A stretch of 64,000 nt of DNA from Bdellovibrionales bacterium GWA2_49_15 (GCA_001769855.1 MEPP01000030.1:62001-126000); one strand, 5' to 3'. Positions 26,945-35,448 are shown, numbered from the stretch's first letter. Notes: a model not told the origin generated them from the sequence alone. Numbers and translations: made by a program.

Positions 26945-28010
26945 CACAATCACGCTCCCTTCTGAAACGTTCCGGGGTAAAGGAACCAGGAATGACTTTG
27001 TAAAACCAGTAATAGCAGCGATTTTCTTTGTGCATCCTCTTCCGTTGTTCTTTGGCTTCGCGAATATCAACGGGATCAGGTCCTTCCTTGTCCTTGTAAA
27101 CTATTGTGACGATTTCTTTTGTCACCACGACGGGGGCCGCCTGAGTCTGTGGTTGTGCTTCCATCTGAGGAGGCGGTGAATCTTTTTTATCACTTTCATC
27201 TTTGTCGGACCCTGCACCCAGCACACCAACGGCAGCACCCGCCAGAAGTCCGGCCCCGGCTCCAATTCCTGCACCAATTCCTGCCCCAACCCCGGCACCC
27301 ATTTGCCCAAACGCTGAGGAAAGGCTCGCCCCCAGGTCTTGCAATACTCCCTTGGCATCCATCAGGTCAGGTAAGAAGGCTTCGCCATTCTCCAACATCT
27401 TTTGAACCGCTTCGCCCGAAAGTGTTTTCACCGATTGCAAACCTCCGTCCTGGGCTATTTGGGTGGTATTGAAATATTGGCCTTCAGTCACGTCAAAAGT
27501 CTTCACTGCGGTACCCAGCTGTGAGGCATCGGCGGCGATTTTTCCTTTAAGAAGGAGGACATCGGTGGTCATTTTGCCTTTCACCATATAAGCGTTGGCC
27601 ATAAATTCCGTTCCGCGCACACCAAGGGCAACGGAGGTTGTTCCGAACTTAATACTCTCGCCGTCCTTGGCCTTTTTATGCACGGCCGTGCGGAGTTTCC
27701 CCTTAATAAGCTCAAAAACTTCCTGGCGTAGCCCACCTTCGTCCGAGTGCTGGGCAAATTTAAAACTGGCATCGGGGCCCAACTGGATGATGGTGTCGTC
27801 ACTCATCGCCATCTTAATAAATGATGATGGAGCGGTATGGACCACGTCTAATTCAAAGATCTCATCATTTTGGTGGAGCTGACCCTTAACGCCTTTTCGT
27901 TCCACCTCCGCTTGGCCTTTGAGTAAGGCGACGGTGCCGATGCTCGCCTGCACAAGCGGAATAAAACACAGCGTAAATGCCAATGTTATGGGCAAAATTA
28001 ATCGAAACAT
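26922..28010 (-). CDS. Secreted FecR-domain protein with glycine-zipper segment
   Basis: 362 residues with a signal peptide (MFRLILPITLAFTLCFIPLVQA). Residues about 25-160 form a FecR domain: V-A-L-L-K-G-Q-A-E-V, the strand Q-L-G-P-D-A-S-F-K-F, F-E-L-I-K-G-K-L-R-T and V-A-L-G-V-R-G-T-E-F, the last being the standard FecR motif. Residues about 235-270 are a Gly/Ala zipper (G-A-G-V-G-A-G-I-G-A-G-I-G-A) long enough to insert in a membrane. A Pro/Gln linker and a charged, Tyr/Cys-containing tail follow. In this family such domains are found in surface or adhesion-related proteins and not only in iron sensing; no sigma factor or TonB receptor gene is nearby. GGAGAG precedes the ATG. It is divergent from arsC. 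Confidence 0.8.
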   Translation of the reverse strand: MFRLILPITLAFTLCFIPLVQASIGTVALLKGQAEVERKGVKGQLHQNDEIFELDVVHTAPSSFIKMAMSDDTIIQLGPDASFKFAQHSDEGGLRQEVFELIKGKLRTAVHKKAKDGESIKFGTTSVALGVRGTEFMANAYMVKGKMTTDVLLLKGKIAADASQLGTAVKTFDVTEGQYFNTTQIAQDGGLQSVKTLSGEAVQKMLENGEAFLPDLMDAKGVLQDLGASLSSAFGQMGAGVGAGIGAGIGAGAGLLAGAAVGVLGAGSDKDESDKKDSPPPQMEAQPQTQAAPVVVTKEIVTIVYKDKEGPDPVDIREAKEQRKRMHKENRCYYWFYKVIPGSFTPERFRRERDCDEYEFDL

Positions 28011-28060
28011 GTATCTCTCCTGACTCGTTCAATATTATACTTAAGAATCGAGGAGGCGCT

Positions 28061-28486
28061 ATGCAGAAAAAATTAAACATTCTATTTTTATGCACCGGGA
28101 ATTCTTGTCGCAGTCAGATGGCCGAGGGTTGGTGTCATGTTCTCAAAGCTGAATCCATCGAAGCCTACTCGGCCGGAATAAAAAAGCACGGTATGAATCC
28201 CCGCGCCATCCAGGTTATGAGTGAGGCGGGGGTCGATATTTCCAAGCAATATTCGAAAACCACGGCAGAACTTCCTGCGGTCAAATTTGATTTTGTTTTT
28301 ACCGTGTGCGGAGATGCTCATGAGAATTGTCCTTTCTTTCCCGGCGGTAAGGTGATCCATGTTGGTTTTGACGATCCCCCAAAACTGACCCAGAAAATGC
28401 AGAATGAGGAACAGATTCTTGAGGTTTACCGAAGAGTGCGGGATGAAATTAAAGCTTTTATTTTGGAAATTGAAAAATATTGTTGA
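28061..28486 (+). CDS. arsC: Arsenate reductase, low-molecular-weight phosphatase type (thioredoxin-coupled)
   Basis: 142 residues; GAGGAGG lies five bases before the ATG. The P-loop C-T-G-N-S-C-R-S near residue 12 (CX5R) and the resolving Cys pair in V-C-G-D-A-H-E-N-C-P (about residues 80-88) are those of pI258-type ArsC. The F-D-D-P segment near residue 105 carries the general-acid Asp. It reduces arsenate to arsenite in the cytoplasm. It is the first of a same-strand set with the UPF0016, lipoprotein and MFS genes; no arsB or arsR is visible, so the MFS transporter might serve export, which is speculative. Confidence 0.9.
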   Translation: MQKKLNILFLCTGNSCRSQMAEGWCHVLKAESIEAYSAGIKKHGMNPRAIQVMSEAGVDISKQYSKTTAELPAVKFDFVFTVCGDAHENCPFFPGGKVIHVGFDDPPKLTQKMQNEEQILEVYRRVRDEIKAFILEIEKYC

Positions 28487-28510
28487 GCGATTACCTTGGA
28501 GAATGCTGTT

Positions 28511-28780
28511 ATGGATTGGAAGATTTTTGCTGCAACTTTTACCACCATTTTTGTGGCCGAGATTGGGGATAAAACTCAATTCGCCGCCTTTGCCGCAGCC
28601 TCTCAAACCAAGGCAACGTTGAGCGTTTTATTGGCCACCGTCTTGGCCCTGTCCTTTGCCGGCACTCTTGGAGTCTTGGTCGGAAGTCTTTTGGGAAATA
28701 TTTTTGATCCTGCCAAGATGAGATATGTTTCCGGACCACTTTTTGTGTTGATGGGGCTTTGGATTCTTTTTCGCGGATAA
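28511..28780 (+). CDS. Half-size UPF0016/GDT1-type cation transporter
   Basis: 89 residues from the ATG at 28511 (GGAG nine bases upstream). It is one three-helix repeat of the UPF0016 family with the signature E-I-G-D-K-T-Q near residue 16, the cation-binding Glu-x-Gly-Asp. Known members (Gdt1, MneA) transport Mn2+ or Ca2+ and have two such repeats; this one is half-length, so it should act as a dimer. No second half is present nearby. It follows arsC after 24 bp. Confidence 0.82.
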   Translation: MDWKIFAATFTTIFVAEIGDKTQFAAFAAASQTKATLSVLLATVLALSFAGTLGVLVGSLLGNIFDPAKMRYVSGPLFVLMGLWILFRG

Positions 28781-28788
28781 AAATTAGC

Positions 28789-29535
28789 TTGAAAAAGTTC
28801 TTACAGCTTTTCATTTTTTTTCTTTTTGCTGGCTGTGCCAGCACCGTGCGTGTTCCGACAACCTCGTTTACAAGATCAGAAAATGTGGGACAGGCCGGGG
28901 CCACGATAGAAACCTTTGTAACTCAGGCCGTACGTCTGCAGGCTGCCCAGGACTTTCGCGCGACACCTGTTAATGGCACACCTCGTGTTGATGAGACCGT
29001 GGCCATGGGATTCCATGGCTCTCTGGGATTTCTGAATTCTCTGGAATTTTACTGGGGCTGGGTTCCCGGTGGCCCAAATACCGCCGGGCTCAAATTCCAA
29101 TTTTTGGGTGAGAGTTTTCGCACCAGTAAGACCGGCAATTTCTCTCTGGCCTTGGCCCTGGGATCAGGCCTTTATGTCGCCAGCGCGGGAGTTCCGGCCG
29201 ACCAGGTTCAGGGAACTCCGCCCACCACGCGGCGGGGATATATTATTGAGTACGCCAGTCCTCATGGTGAACTATCCTTTGGCTTTCGGCCTTTTGATAT
29301 TCTCCTGCTCAACTTAGGATACTATCGTTCCAAGATGAGCTATGCGGTAACTTTTGATGAGGGTATCAGGGATGTCTATGACCGTCAGGGCACTTTGACC
29401 ATCGTGCATCTGGGCGCCAATGTGAAATACAGTATTTTACTCTTAGGCCTGGACATCGCTAAATCGCAGCTCACTTTCGGGACACTCAGTCAGTCAAATT
29501 TGAGCTTTGGATTTAACAGCGGTGTGGTCTGGTAG
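28789..29535 (+). CDS. Putative outer-membrane-associated lipoprotein
   Basis: 248 residues from a TTG at 28789, which places a lipoprotein signal (MKKFLQLFIFFLFAGC, lipobox L-F-A-G-C) at the very start. An upstream start would overlap the transporter gene and add uncharacteristic residues. The mature protein is beta-rich with alternating hydrophobic strands (F-Y-W-G-W, L-A-L-A-L-G-S-G-L-Y, F-R-P-F-D-I-L-L-L-N-L-G-Y-Y), suggesting a small beta-barrel, though a Cys-anchored barrel is unusual. No family is recognised. It is the third gene of the arsC-led set. Confidence 0.7.
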   Translation: MKKFLQLFIFFLFAGCASTVRVPTTSFTRSENVGQAGATIETFVTQAVRLQAAQDFRATPVNGTPRVDETVAMGFHGSLGFLNSLEFYWGWVPGGPNTAGLKFQFLGESFRTSKTGNFSLALALGSGLYVASAGVPADQVQGTPPTTRRGYIIEYASPHGELSFGFRPFDILLLNLGYYRSKMSYAVTFDEGIRDVYDRQGTLTIVHLGANVKYSILLLGLDIAKSQLTFGTLSQSNLSFGFNSGVVW

Positions 29536-29546
29536 CGGGGTTCATT

Positions 29547-30704
29547 TTGAGCAACCACAGCAAAATTTTTCTTTTTAGCTTTACCCGCATGACCATGGCC
29601 ATCCTTCCCGTCATCGTGCCTTTTTTTCAAAGCCTCGGTCTATCCATGGCCCAGGTTTTTCAGCTCCAGGCCATCTTTGGCATTGGCATTCTCTTGTTGG
29701 AAATTCCTACCGGCTATGTCGCTGATCTCTTCGGTCGCAAAAAGGCCCTTATCTTGGGGGCTTTCTTTGCGGGCGTAGGTTTCACCTATTTGATTTTTAT
29801 TCATTCCTTTGTGGAATTGATCATCTATGAACTGATCTTGTCTCTGGCCTTCAGTTTTATCTCAGGCTCCGATATCTCGCTTATCTATGATTCCTATCGC
29901 AGTGATGAGCGCCAGCTTGCCGCCCGTGGCCTGGCCAATCTGCAGATGGCCATGGTGCTCGGTGAAGCCAGCTCCTCAATCTTGGGCGGATTTCTAGTCA
30001 TGTGGTCGTTTAAATATGTTTTGTGGGCCACGGCCATTACCATGTGGCTGCCTTTTTTTATCTCGCTGACTTTGAAGGAAACGCAAACGGAGGTCATGAA
30101 CCGGCACACCCATTGGCAGAATTTTAAAGAAATGTTTATCTATGTTTTCCGATCCGGTGATGATGTTCTGCGCCTCACTTTTATTAATATGGTGCTGTGG
30201 TCTCTTGCGACCTATTTTTCTGTTTGGATTTACCAAAAATATTGGGAAGTCCAAGGCGTCGAGCTTCGCTACTTCGGAATCCTTTGGGCGATTCACAGTC
30301 TTCTGGTCGGTGTTATCGGGAAGTTTATTCATAGCTGGGAGCAGAAGCTGGGGGCCACTACCTTGTTGTGGTGCCTGGCCGTGTGTGCTTTCCTGGGCTA
30401 CTTCGGAATGGGGATCGCCAGTGGTTTTATCGGCGTGGCCTTCGCCCTGTTCTTTCCCGTCATTCGGGGGATTACCCAGGTACTTTTACGAGACGCCCTC
30501 AACTGGCGCATTCCCGCCAAATTTCGTTCCACTGTGAACTCCGCCCAAAGTTTCTGTTTTCGTCTGGGCTTTGCCCTTTTTGGGCCTCTGGTTGGCTATG
30601 GTCTGGATCATGGTGGAATGCGAACCACTTTGGTTGTGCTTGGTTTAGTTTTTGGAGTTTTAGCAATTTTGGTGCTGCGGCCTTTGATTAAGAAGGTACC
30701 ATGA
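29547..30704 (+). CDS. MFS transporter
   Basis: 385 residues with 11-12 predicted transmembrane helices from a TTG start (GGGG seven bases upstream). The MFS motif A between TM2 and TM3 reads G-Y-V-A-D-L-F-G-R-K-K-A-L. TM4 has the D-I-S-L-I-Y-D-S segment common in the smaller MFS exporters. The substrate is unknown. The final codons Val-Pro-stop lie inside the perfect palindrome at 30694-30767, so the end of the protein appears to be set by that element. Confidence 0.86.
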   Translation: MSNHSKIFLFSFTRMTMAILPVIVPFFQSLGLSMAQVFQLQAIFGIGILLLEIPTGYVADLFGRKKALILGAFFAGVGFTYLIFIHSFVELIIYELILSLAFSFISGSDISLIYDSYRSDERQLAARGLANLQMAMVLGEASSSILGGFLVMWSFKYVLWATAITMWLPFFISLTLKETQTEVMNRHTHWQNFKEMFIYVFRSGDDVLRLTFINMVLWSLATYFSVWIYQKYWEVQGVELRYFGILWAIHSLLVGVIGKFIHSWEQKLGATTLLWCLAVCAFLGYFGMGIASGFIGVAFALFFPVIRGITQVLLRDALNWRIPAKFRSTVNSAQSFCFRLGFALFGPLVGYGLDHGGMRTTLVVLGLVFGVLAILVLRPLIKKVP

Positions 30705-30767
30705 CCCTTTTGGGACTTTCCGCGTTGTTCTGATAACGCGGAAAGTCCCAAAAGGGTCATGGTACCT
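30694..30767. repeat. Perfect 33-bp-arm palindrome between convergent genes
   Basis: The left arm 30694-30726 and right arm 30735-30767 are exact reverse complements with an 8-base loop; the outer ends read AGGTACCATGACCC. No T-run follows on either side, and 33 paired bases is far longer than a typical intrinsic terminator stem. The last codons of both flanking genes (Val-Pro-stop) are read from its ends. The outer end matches that of the palindrome at 55177-55231. Probably a small mobile or REP-like palindromic element that may also act as a bidirectional terminator. Confidence 0.75.
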
Positions 30768-33162
30768 GTATGGGTGATGCGAAGAGCATATCGACCTGAT
30801 TTTCAATTCCCATCTCACTTTTTTGAATAGCACGCAGGTACAAATTCTGCACACCCGGCAGACGGGGTTTTCCCAGCGTGCGCAGTGGAATCACGCCTTC
30901 TTGCTTTAGAGGGGCGGTGTCATCATCCTCAAAAGTTTTTTTCCAGACACTTTCCCCATTCCAAATGAGGGCGATTTCCTTGAGCGGCTTGGTGGCGATT
31001 ACACTATAGTGCAAGTCCAGCTTTTCAAATCGCCTCTTCTTTTTTTTCATGAACGGAGTGGTCCAGATGCGAATATAACCGCGCGGCCCGGTGGTGGCCC
31101 AGGTTTGCTGATTGTAGAGTGCTGTGAAGAGGGAGTTACGGTCAGCACCGGCCCCGTAAACTCCGGTCAGGCCTTGGGCCCAAGGGTCCAGGTGTCGGGC
31201 GTGCCCGTGATGAGAGAGCAGGCCATGGGCATCGGAGCCGCCTAAAAAGCCAAACTGTTTCCCCAGCTTAATACCGTCGCGGGCGAAAGAGCCTTCAAGG
31301 TCACCGCGGGTGTAGGTCTTAAGCGGATTATCATTTTTGTCTTCAAAGACCCCGTGTCCCGAGGCAATCTCAAAGTGTCTTTGAATCTGAGGATCGGCCT
31401 TGTCCCAGTCAGTGCCGGTCCATGCGGTGTGGTGGGGGGCCGTGAAGACCGCCCGTTTGCGCCCCAGCGAACCCAAGGCATCGTAGAGTTTTTCCGTGGT
31501 TTCGAATTCAAATTTATAGCTATAGACGGGAACCGGGGCCTTGCCTTTAAAGTAAACATTTTTGTGGCCACTGCCTTTAGGCACAGGCGGAGTGGTCCAC
31601 TCGTAGGCCTGGAGCGTGGTGAAATCGGGAAGGTCATCAAAGAGATCGGTGATCATGAGCATCTCATAATACTGAGAAGGAAAGAGCCGCGAGCCCACAA
31701 TATTGTCATGGTCCGTGAGGATGGCGAAGTCATGTCCTAGCTCATAGGCCCGGGCATAAATCTCATCCGGCGAACCGGTGGCATCACTGTATCCACTATG
31801 CATGTGCACATCACCCATTAAGGCGTTGGGATACGAGATGCGATGGGGAGGCGGGGGAAGTTTTTTATTCGCAGGAACAGGACTTGGTTCAAAATTGAGG
31901 GGCGGCAATTTCCCTTCAAAAGAAAATTGCTCGAGATGAATATTTTTATGCCCTCGACGAATCAGAGTCAGCCTGGAGTCATGGTAACTGCCACTCATCC
32001 ACAGGTCGCGCGCGCCCCAACCGTCTTTGTCCAAGCTCAAAGTCTCGACCTTATCTCCATTTATAAAATGCAAAAAAGCATCGTGAGAAGGGCGCGAGGT
32101 CAGAATGGGGGCGCCGTCCTTGATCCCCCAAATTTGAGGAAACTCGGCCCCCTGGTTTTCCTCTTTGGGGTTGGCATTTCTAAAAGGTGCCGCCAGTTTG
32201 AGGTCAAAAATTTTGGGAGCAAGCGGGCCGCCCTCGATTTTTTTTAAGGCCCAGTGTTTTAAAATACCATCGGTATTTTTGTGATAGGCCACCCACACGT
32301 CACTCCCATCCACAAAGAGCTGAGGCGCCTGGGCCAGGGTATCGTCATGATCGAGAGCTAGAGCTTGTTTGGCCGGTCCCTCCGGCCCGATCCAGGTGAG
32401 ATACACGTCATAGTCAGGGGCCACCGGCCTGTTTTTTCGAACGGGCGTCCACTCGTCCCAGACGGCGACCAGAAGATTCGGTCCGACACGTTTTAAATCG
32501 GGACGACGACTCAAGAGGGACTGACTCAGGCGAACTTCATCGCTAATCAAGCCGGATTCCGCATCCATGGTGCGGTAAAAAATGGTCATTCCCTGTTTGT
32601 CCGCGCGCTCATAGACAAAATGGAATAGAGACTCATCAAACACCCCTGCCTGTCCACAGATATATCCTTCTGGTTCATTCAGCTCAGTGACGGCACCCAA
32701 GGCCGGCCAGATTTTTTGAATATGAAGAGTGGTGGGAAAAGAAAACTTACTCTCATCAGGAATGGGAATTTCCTTCAGACCGCACCAGCTTGCCCAAATC
32801 TCTTCGGCCTTATCTGCACGTGCCGGCCGTTTATGAAAGCGGGGATGAAAGGCATAGCTGCCTTCAAAAATGGTCACAAAAGAATTGCACGATTCAGCGC
32901 TGACCTGCGCAGGACAGGAGCCAATTTTGAACGACTCGGTCTTTTTAACTTCGGAAAATTCAATAAACCCGATCATGAGTGTATTGGACACCTCAATCAC
33001 CTGGGCCTGCTTCGATAATAGCGGGGTACCAATATTAACGGGCGTCGAACGTTGGATCTGCAAAGGGCCTAGAGTTAAAACGGGAGGCTTGGGTTGAAAG
33101 TAGCTACAGGCCGAAATCACGGCCAGAAAACTGATCAAAAATGGAAGCGTACGATGGGACAT
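30757..33162 (-). CDS. Lipoprotein with C-terminal PHP (polymerase-histidinol-phosphatase-type) metal hydrolase domain
   Basis: 801 residues. The signal ends at Cys19 (F-L-A-V-I-S-A-C), so it is a lipoprotein. Residues about 40-440 look like a beta-rich, propeller-like or Ig-rich region (W-D-E-W, D-V-W-V-A-Y-H-K). From about residue 447 a PHP domain is clear: G-D-V-H-M-H-S-G-Y-S-D, I-L-T-D-H-D-N, A-P-H-H-T-A-W and G-G-S-D-A-H-G supply the His/Asp metal ligands. It resembles the DUF3604-type secreted PHP proteins, which are phosphodiesterase/phosphatase-like but of unknown substrate. The last two residues and the stop come from the adjacent palindrome. Starts at ATG; no strong ribosome-binding site. 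Confidence 0.82.
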   Translation of the reverse strand: MSHRTLPFLISFLAVISACSYFQPKPPVLTLGPLQIQRSTPVNIGTPLLSKQAQVIEVSNTLMIGFIEFSEVKKTESFKIGSCPAQVSAESCNSFVTIFEGSYAFHPRFHKRPARADKAEEIWASWCGLKEIPIPDESKFSFPTTLHIQKIWPALGAVTELNEPEGYICGQAGVFDESLFHFVYERADKQGMTIFYRTMDAESGLISDEVRLSQSLLSRRPDLKRVGPNLLVAVWDEWTPVRKNRPVAPDYDVYLTWIGPEGPAKQALALDHDDTLAQAPQLFVDGSDVWVAYHKNTDGILKHWALKKIEGGPLAPKIFDLKLAAPFRNANPKEENQGAEFPQIWGIKDGAPILTSRPSHDAFLHFINGDKVETLSLDKDGWGARDLWMSGSYHDSRLTLIRRGHKNIHLEQFSFEGKLPPLNFEPSPVPANKKLPPPPHRISYPNALMGDVHMHSGYSDATGSPDEIYARAYELGHDFAILTDHDNIVGSRLFPSQYYEMLMITDLFDDLPDFTTLQAYEWTTPPVPKGSGHKNVYFKGKAPVPVYSYKFEFETTEKLYDALGSLGRKRAVFTAPHHTAWTGTDWDKADPQIQRHFEIASGHGVFEDKNDNPLKTYTRGDLEGSFARDGIKLGKQFGFLGGSDAHGLLSHHGHARHLDPWAQGLTGVYGAGADRNSLFTALYNQQTWATTGPRGYIRIWTTPFMKKKKRRFEKLDLHYSVIATKPLKEIALIWNGESVWKKTFEDDDTAPLKQEGVIPLRTLGKPRLPGVQNLYLRAIQKSEMGIENQVDMLFASPIQVP

Positions 33163-33418
33163 GCACGACGAATCTAATCAATTAATTGGCCTTCGTGAAT
33201 CAATTTGTGCTGTGAATGTCGTCGGGCGTCATGCAACTGCGCTGACCAAATTGGCTTCATGACCAACTGTGTGGAGACAAAATGCCGTCGAAAATTCCAA
33301 ATGGGATTCCTTTTGGCCCTGTTTAGGACCCAAGAACCATAGAATTTGTTGGCACGGTGTTTGCTTAATGGCGGATATAAGCACCGGGGGTTCTAAGTGC
33401 GTTTAGAGGGGGGGGAGT
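33163..33418. other. Upstream region with a sigma-54-type promoter
   Basis: This 256-bp stretch precedes the 30-codon ORF and the radical SAM gene (411 bp in total between annotated genes). It has no other reading frame worth calling. Its one clear feature is the -24/-12 element at 33349-33365. Enhancer sites for a sigma-54 activator would be expected between 33170 and 33340, but I see no inverted repeat there that is convincing. Confidence 0.4.
33349..33365 (+). promoter_or_regulatory. Sigma-54 (-24/-12) promoter
   Basis: TTGGCACGGTGTTTGCT matches the sigma-54 consensus (YTGGCACGRNNNTTGCW) at every defined position, with the GG (33351-33352) and GC (33363-33364) dinucleotides 12 bases apart. 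It lies about 55 bp before the 30-codon ORF and about 210 bp before the radical SAM start, in an intergenic region and in the correct orientation. A sigma-54 promoter needs an enhancer-binding activator, so regulated expression is implied. Confidence 0.75.
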
Positions 33419-33511
33419 ATGGTCCTGATACACTGGATGGTTTTTTTCTGGGTTCTGGTTTTGATTGTCGTTAGCGCATCGGCTTCGGCGGCCCAGGTAA
33501 TGCTGGTGTAG
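33419..33511 (+). CDS. 30-residue hydrophobic peptide ORF between sigma-54 promoter and radical SAM gene
   Basis: ATG at 33419 is preceded by a G-rich GGGGGGAG run 2-9 bases upstream. The product begins MVLIHWMVFFWVLVLIV and continues V-S-A-S-A-S-A-A-Q-V-M-L-V, so residues 6-18 would span a membrane and A-S-A-A-Q resembles a signal-peptidase site. It ends 62 bp before the radical SAM gene and is the first ORF after the sigma-54 promoter. It may be a leader peptide, a membrane micropeptide or a modification substrate. The short length means chance cannot be ruled out. Confidence 0.4.
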   Translation: MVLIHWMVFFWVLVLIVVSASASAAQVMLV

Positions 33512-33573
33512 ATAAGTGGAAGTTCTAGGCAGGCCAAGCGTTCAAGTTTATTCTATGTATAAACGAGGTAAAT

Positions 33574-35448
33574 TTGAAAATTCTTTTGGCCCTGCCTCCC
33601 ATGGCACAGTTCAATATGCCCTATCCATCCACGGCGTATCTCACGTCTTATCTTATGGCCGCCGGACACACCGTCGGTCAGCGAGATTGGAGCGTGGAAC
33701 TTTTGCGCAGACTTTTATCGAGAGAAGGTCTCACACGCATTAAGCAAGTTCTTCTCAATCGGCCCAAAAAAGAACGCTCAAACTCAGTAAATTTTTTTCT
33801 CGACTGCTTTGCCGATTATAAGCAAACCATTGAACCTGTAGTGCGCTTTCTTCAGGGGCAAGACCCCTCCCTGGCCTTGCGCTTGGCGGCCCGCAACCTG
33901 GTGCCCGAAGGCCCGCGCTTTCTGAATCTTAATAAGGATGAAAAACAAGATCTGGTACCCCTCTTCGGGAGCATGGGACTGCAAGATCAGGCAAAGTACA
34001 TTGCCAGCCTTTATGTCGATGATATCGCCGATGTCATTCGCGAAGGAGTCGATCAGGATTTTGCCTTTGCCCGCTATGGCGAAAATTTGGCTTCTTCCAT
34101 GACCTCGTTTAATCCGCTCTATGATAAGTTGAAAACGAAAACGGTGATTGATGAAATTTTGGAAGAGTTTGTCACGGAGGAGATCGAAACTTTTTCCCCT
34201 GACGTCCTCGGACTGTCGGTGCCCTTTCCCGGCAACTTGCTGAGTGCCTTAAGAATCGCTGGCTTGGTGAAGAAAGAATTTCCGGCCATAAAAATTGCGG
34301 TTGGCGGCGGTTATGTTAATACCGAACTTCGCCAGATGGAAGACATTCGGCCGTTTCAATTTTTTGACTACTTAGTTTTTGATGACGGCGAACGCCCGCT
34401 GGAAAAAATTCTGGCCCATCTGCAAGGAAAAATTTCGACCCAAGAGCTACAAAGAACCTGGTACCTGGAGCAGGGAAAAATTATTCGCATGAATATGTCC
34501 GCCGCCTCAGATTTTGCCTTCAAGGATCATCCCGGCCCGACCTTCTTGGGGCTCCCCTTGCCTCACTATATGTCCATGTGTGAGATGCCCAATCCCATGC
34601 ACCGTTTATGGAGTGATTTTCGCTGGAACAAAATGATGCTGGCCCACGGCTGTTACTGGAAAAAATGCACCTTCTGCGACGTCTCTCTCGGCTATATTGA
34701 GCGCTTTGAGCCGGCCAATGCCGAACGCCTGGTGAATCAGATGGAGCGAATCATGAGTGAAACGGGGCAAAGTGGTTTTCACTTTGTCGATGAGGCCGCG
34801 CCTCCCGCCTTACTGAAAGCGATTTGCACCGAAATTCTGCGGCGGGGGCTCAAGGTGACATGGTGGGGGAACCTGCGCTTTGACCCGCAATTTACGCCTG
34901 AGATGTGCGAGCTGATGGCGGATGCCGGTTGTGTCGCCGTGACGGGAGGAGTGGAGGTTGCCAATGCTCGGATTTTAGAGCTGATCAACAAGGGCATTAC
35001 GCTCGAACAGGTGGCGCGGGTGAGTAAGAATTTTTCCCAGGCCAAAATTTATGTGCATGCCTACCTCATGTACGGCTTTCCCACCCAGACTGAGCAGGAG
35101 ACCATCGACGGCCTCGAGGTGGTTCGGCAGCTCTTTTTGTACCAGTATATCCAGTCGGCCCACTGGCATCGCTTTGCCTGTACGGTGCACAGCCCGGTGG
35201 GGAAAAATCCTGAGAAGTTTGGGATTCAGCTGTTAACGCTGAAACCTCCCAAGGAAGGTCTCTTTGCCTTAAATGAAATTCCCTTCGAGGATGGCACAGG
35301 TATTGATCACGCTACTCTTGGAGAAGGACTTCGCCTGGCCCTCTATAATTTTATGCTGGGTATTGGACTTGATTATGATGTGCGCGAGTGGTTTGAGGAA
35401 AAGATGCCCAAAACCACTCTTTCCAAAAATTGGCTGAAATCACTTTAG
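33574..35448 (+). CDS. Cobalamin-binding-domain radical SAM enzyme
   Basis: 624 residues from a TTG start with GAGG five bases upstream. The first 200 residues are family-specific. A B12-binding-like Rossmann region spans about 205-290 (D-V-L-G-L-S-V-P-F, I-A-V-G-G-G-Y-V-N, F-D-Y-L-V-F-D-D-G-E-R). The radical SAM cluster is Cys360, Cys365, Cys368 in H-G-C-Y-W-K-K-C-T-F-C-D, a CX4CX2C spacing, with the S-adenosylmethionine GGE-like segment T-G-G-V-E-V near 455. Such enzymes often carry out C-methylation or other radical chemistry; the substrate is unknown. Its 3' end overlaps the next gene on the other strand by nine bases. Downstream of a sigma-54 promoter and a small membrane peptide ORF. 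Confidence 0.85.
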   Translation: MKILLALPPMAQFNMPYPSTAYLTSYLMAAGHTVGQRDWSVELLRRLLSREGLTRIKQVLLNRPKKERSNSVNFFLDCFADYKQTIEPVVRFLQGQDPSLALRLAARNLVPEGPRFLNLNKDEKQDLVPLFGSMGLQDQAKYIASLYVDDIADVIREGVDQDFAFARYGENLASSMTSFNPLYDKLKTKTVIDEILEEFVTEEIETFSPDVLGLSVPFPGNLLSALRIAGLVKKEFPAIKIAVGGGYVNTELRQMEDIRPFQFFDYLVFDDGERPLEKILAHLQGKISTQELQRTWYLEQGKIIRMNMSAASDFAFKDHPGPTFLGLPLPHYMSMCEMPNPMHRLWSDFRWNKMMLAHGCYWKKCTFCDVSLGYIERFEPANAERLVNQMERIMSETGQSGFHFVDEAAPPALLKAICTEILRRGLKVTWWGNLRFDPQFTPEMCELMADAGCVAVTGGVEVANARILELINKGITLEQVARVSKNFSQAKIYVHAYLMYGFPTQTEQETIDGLEVVRQLFLYQYIQSAHWHRFACTVHSPVGKNPEKFGIQLLTLKPPKEGLFALNEIPFEDGTGIDHATLGEGLRLALYNFMLGIGLDYDVREWFEEKMPKTTLSKNWLKSL

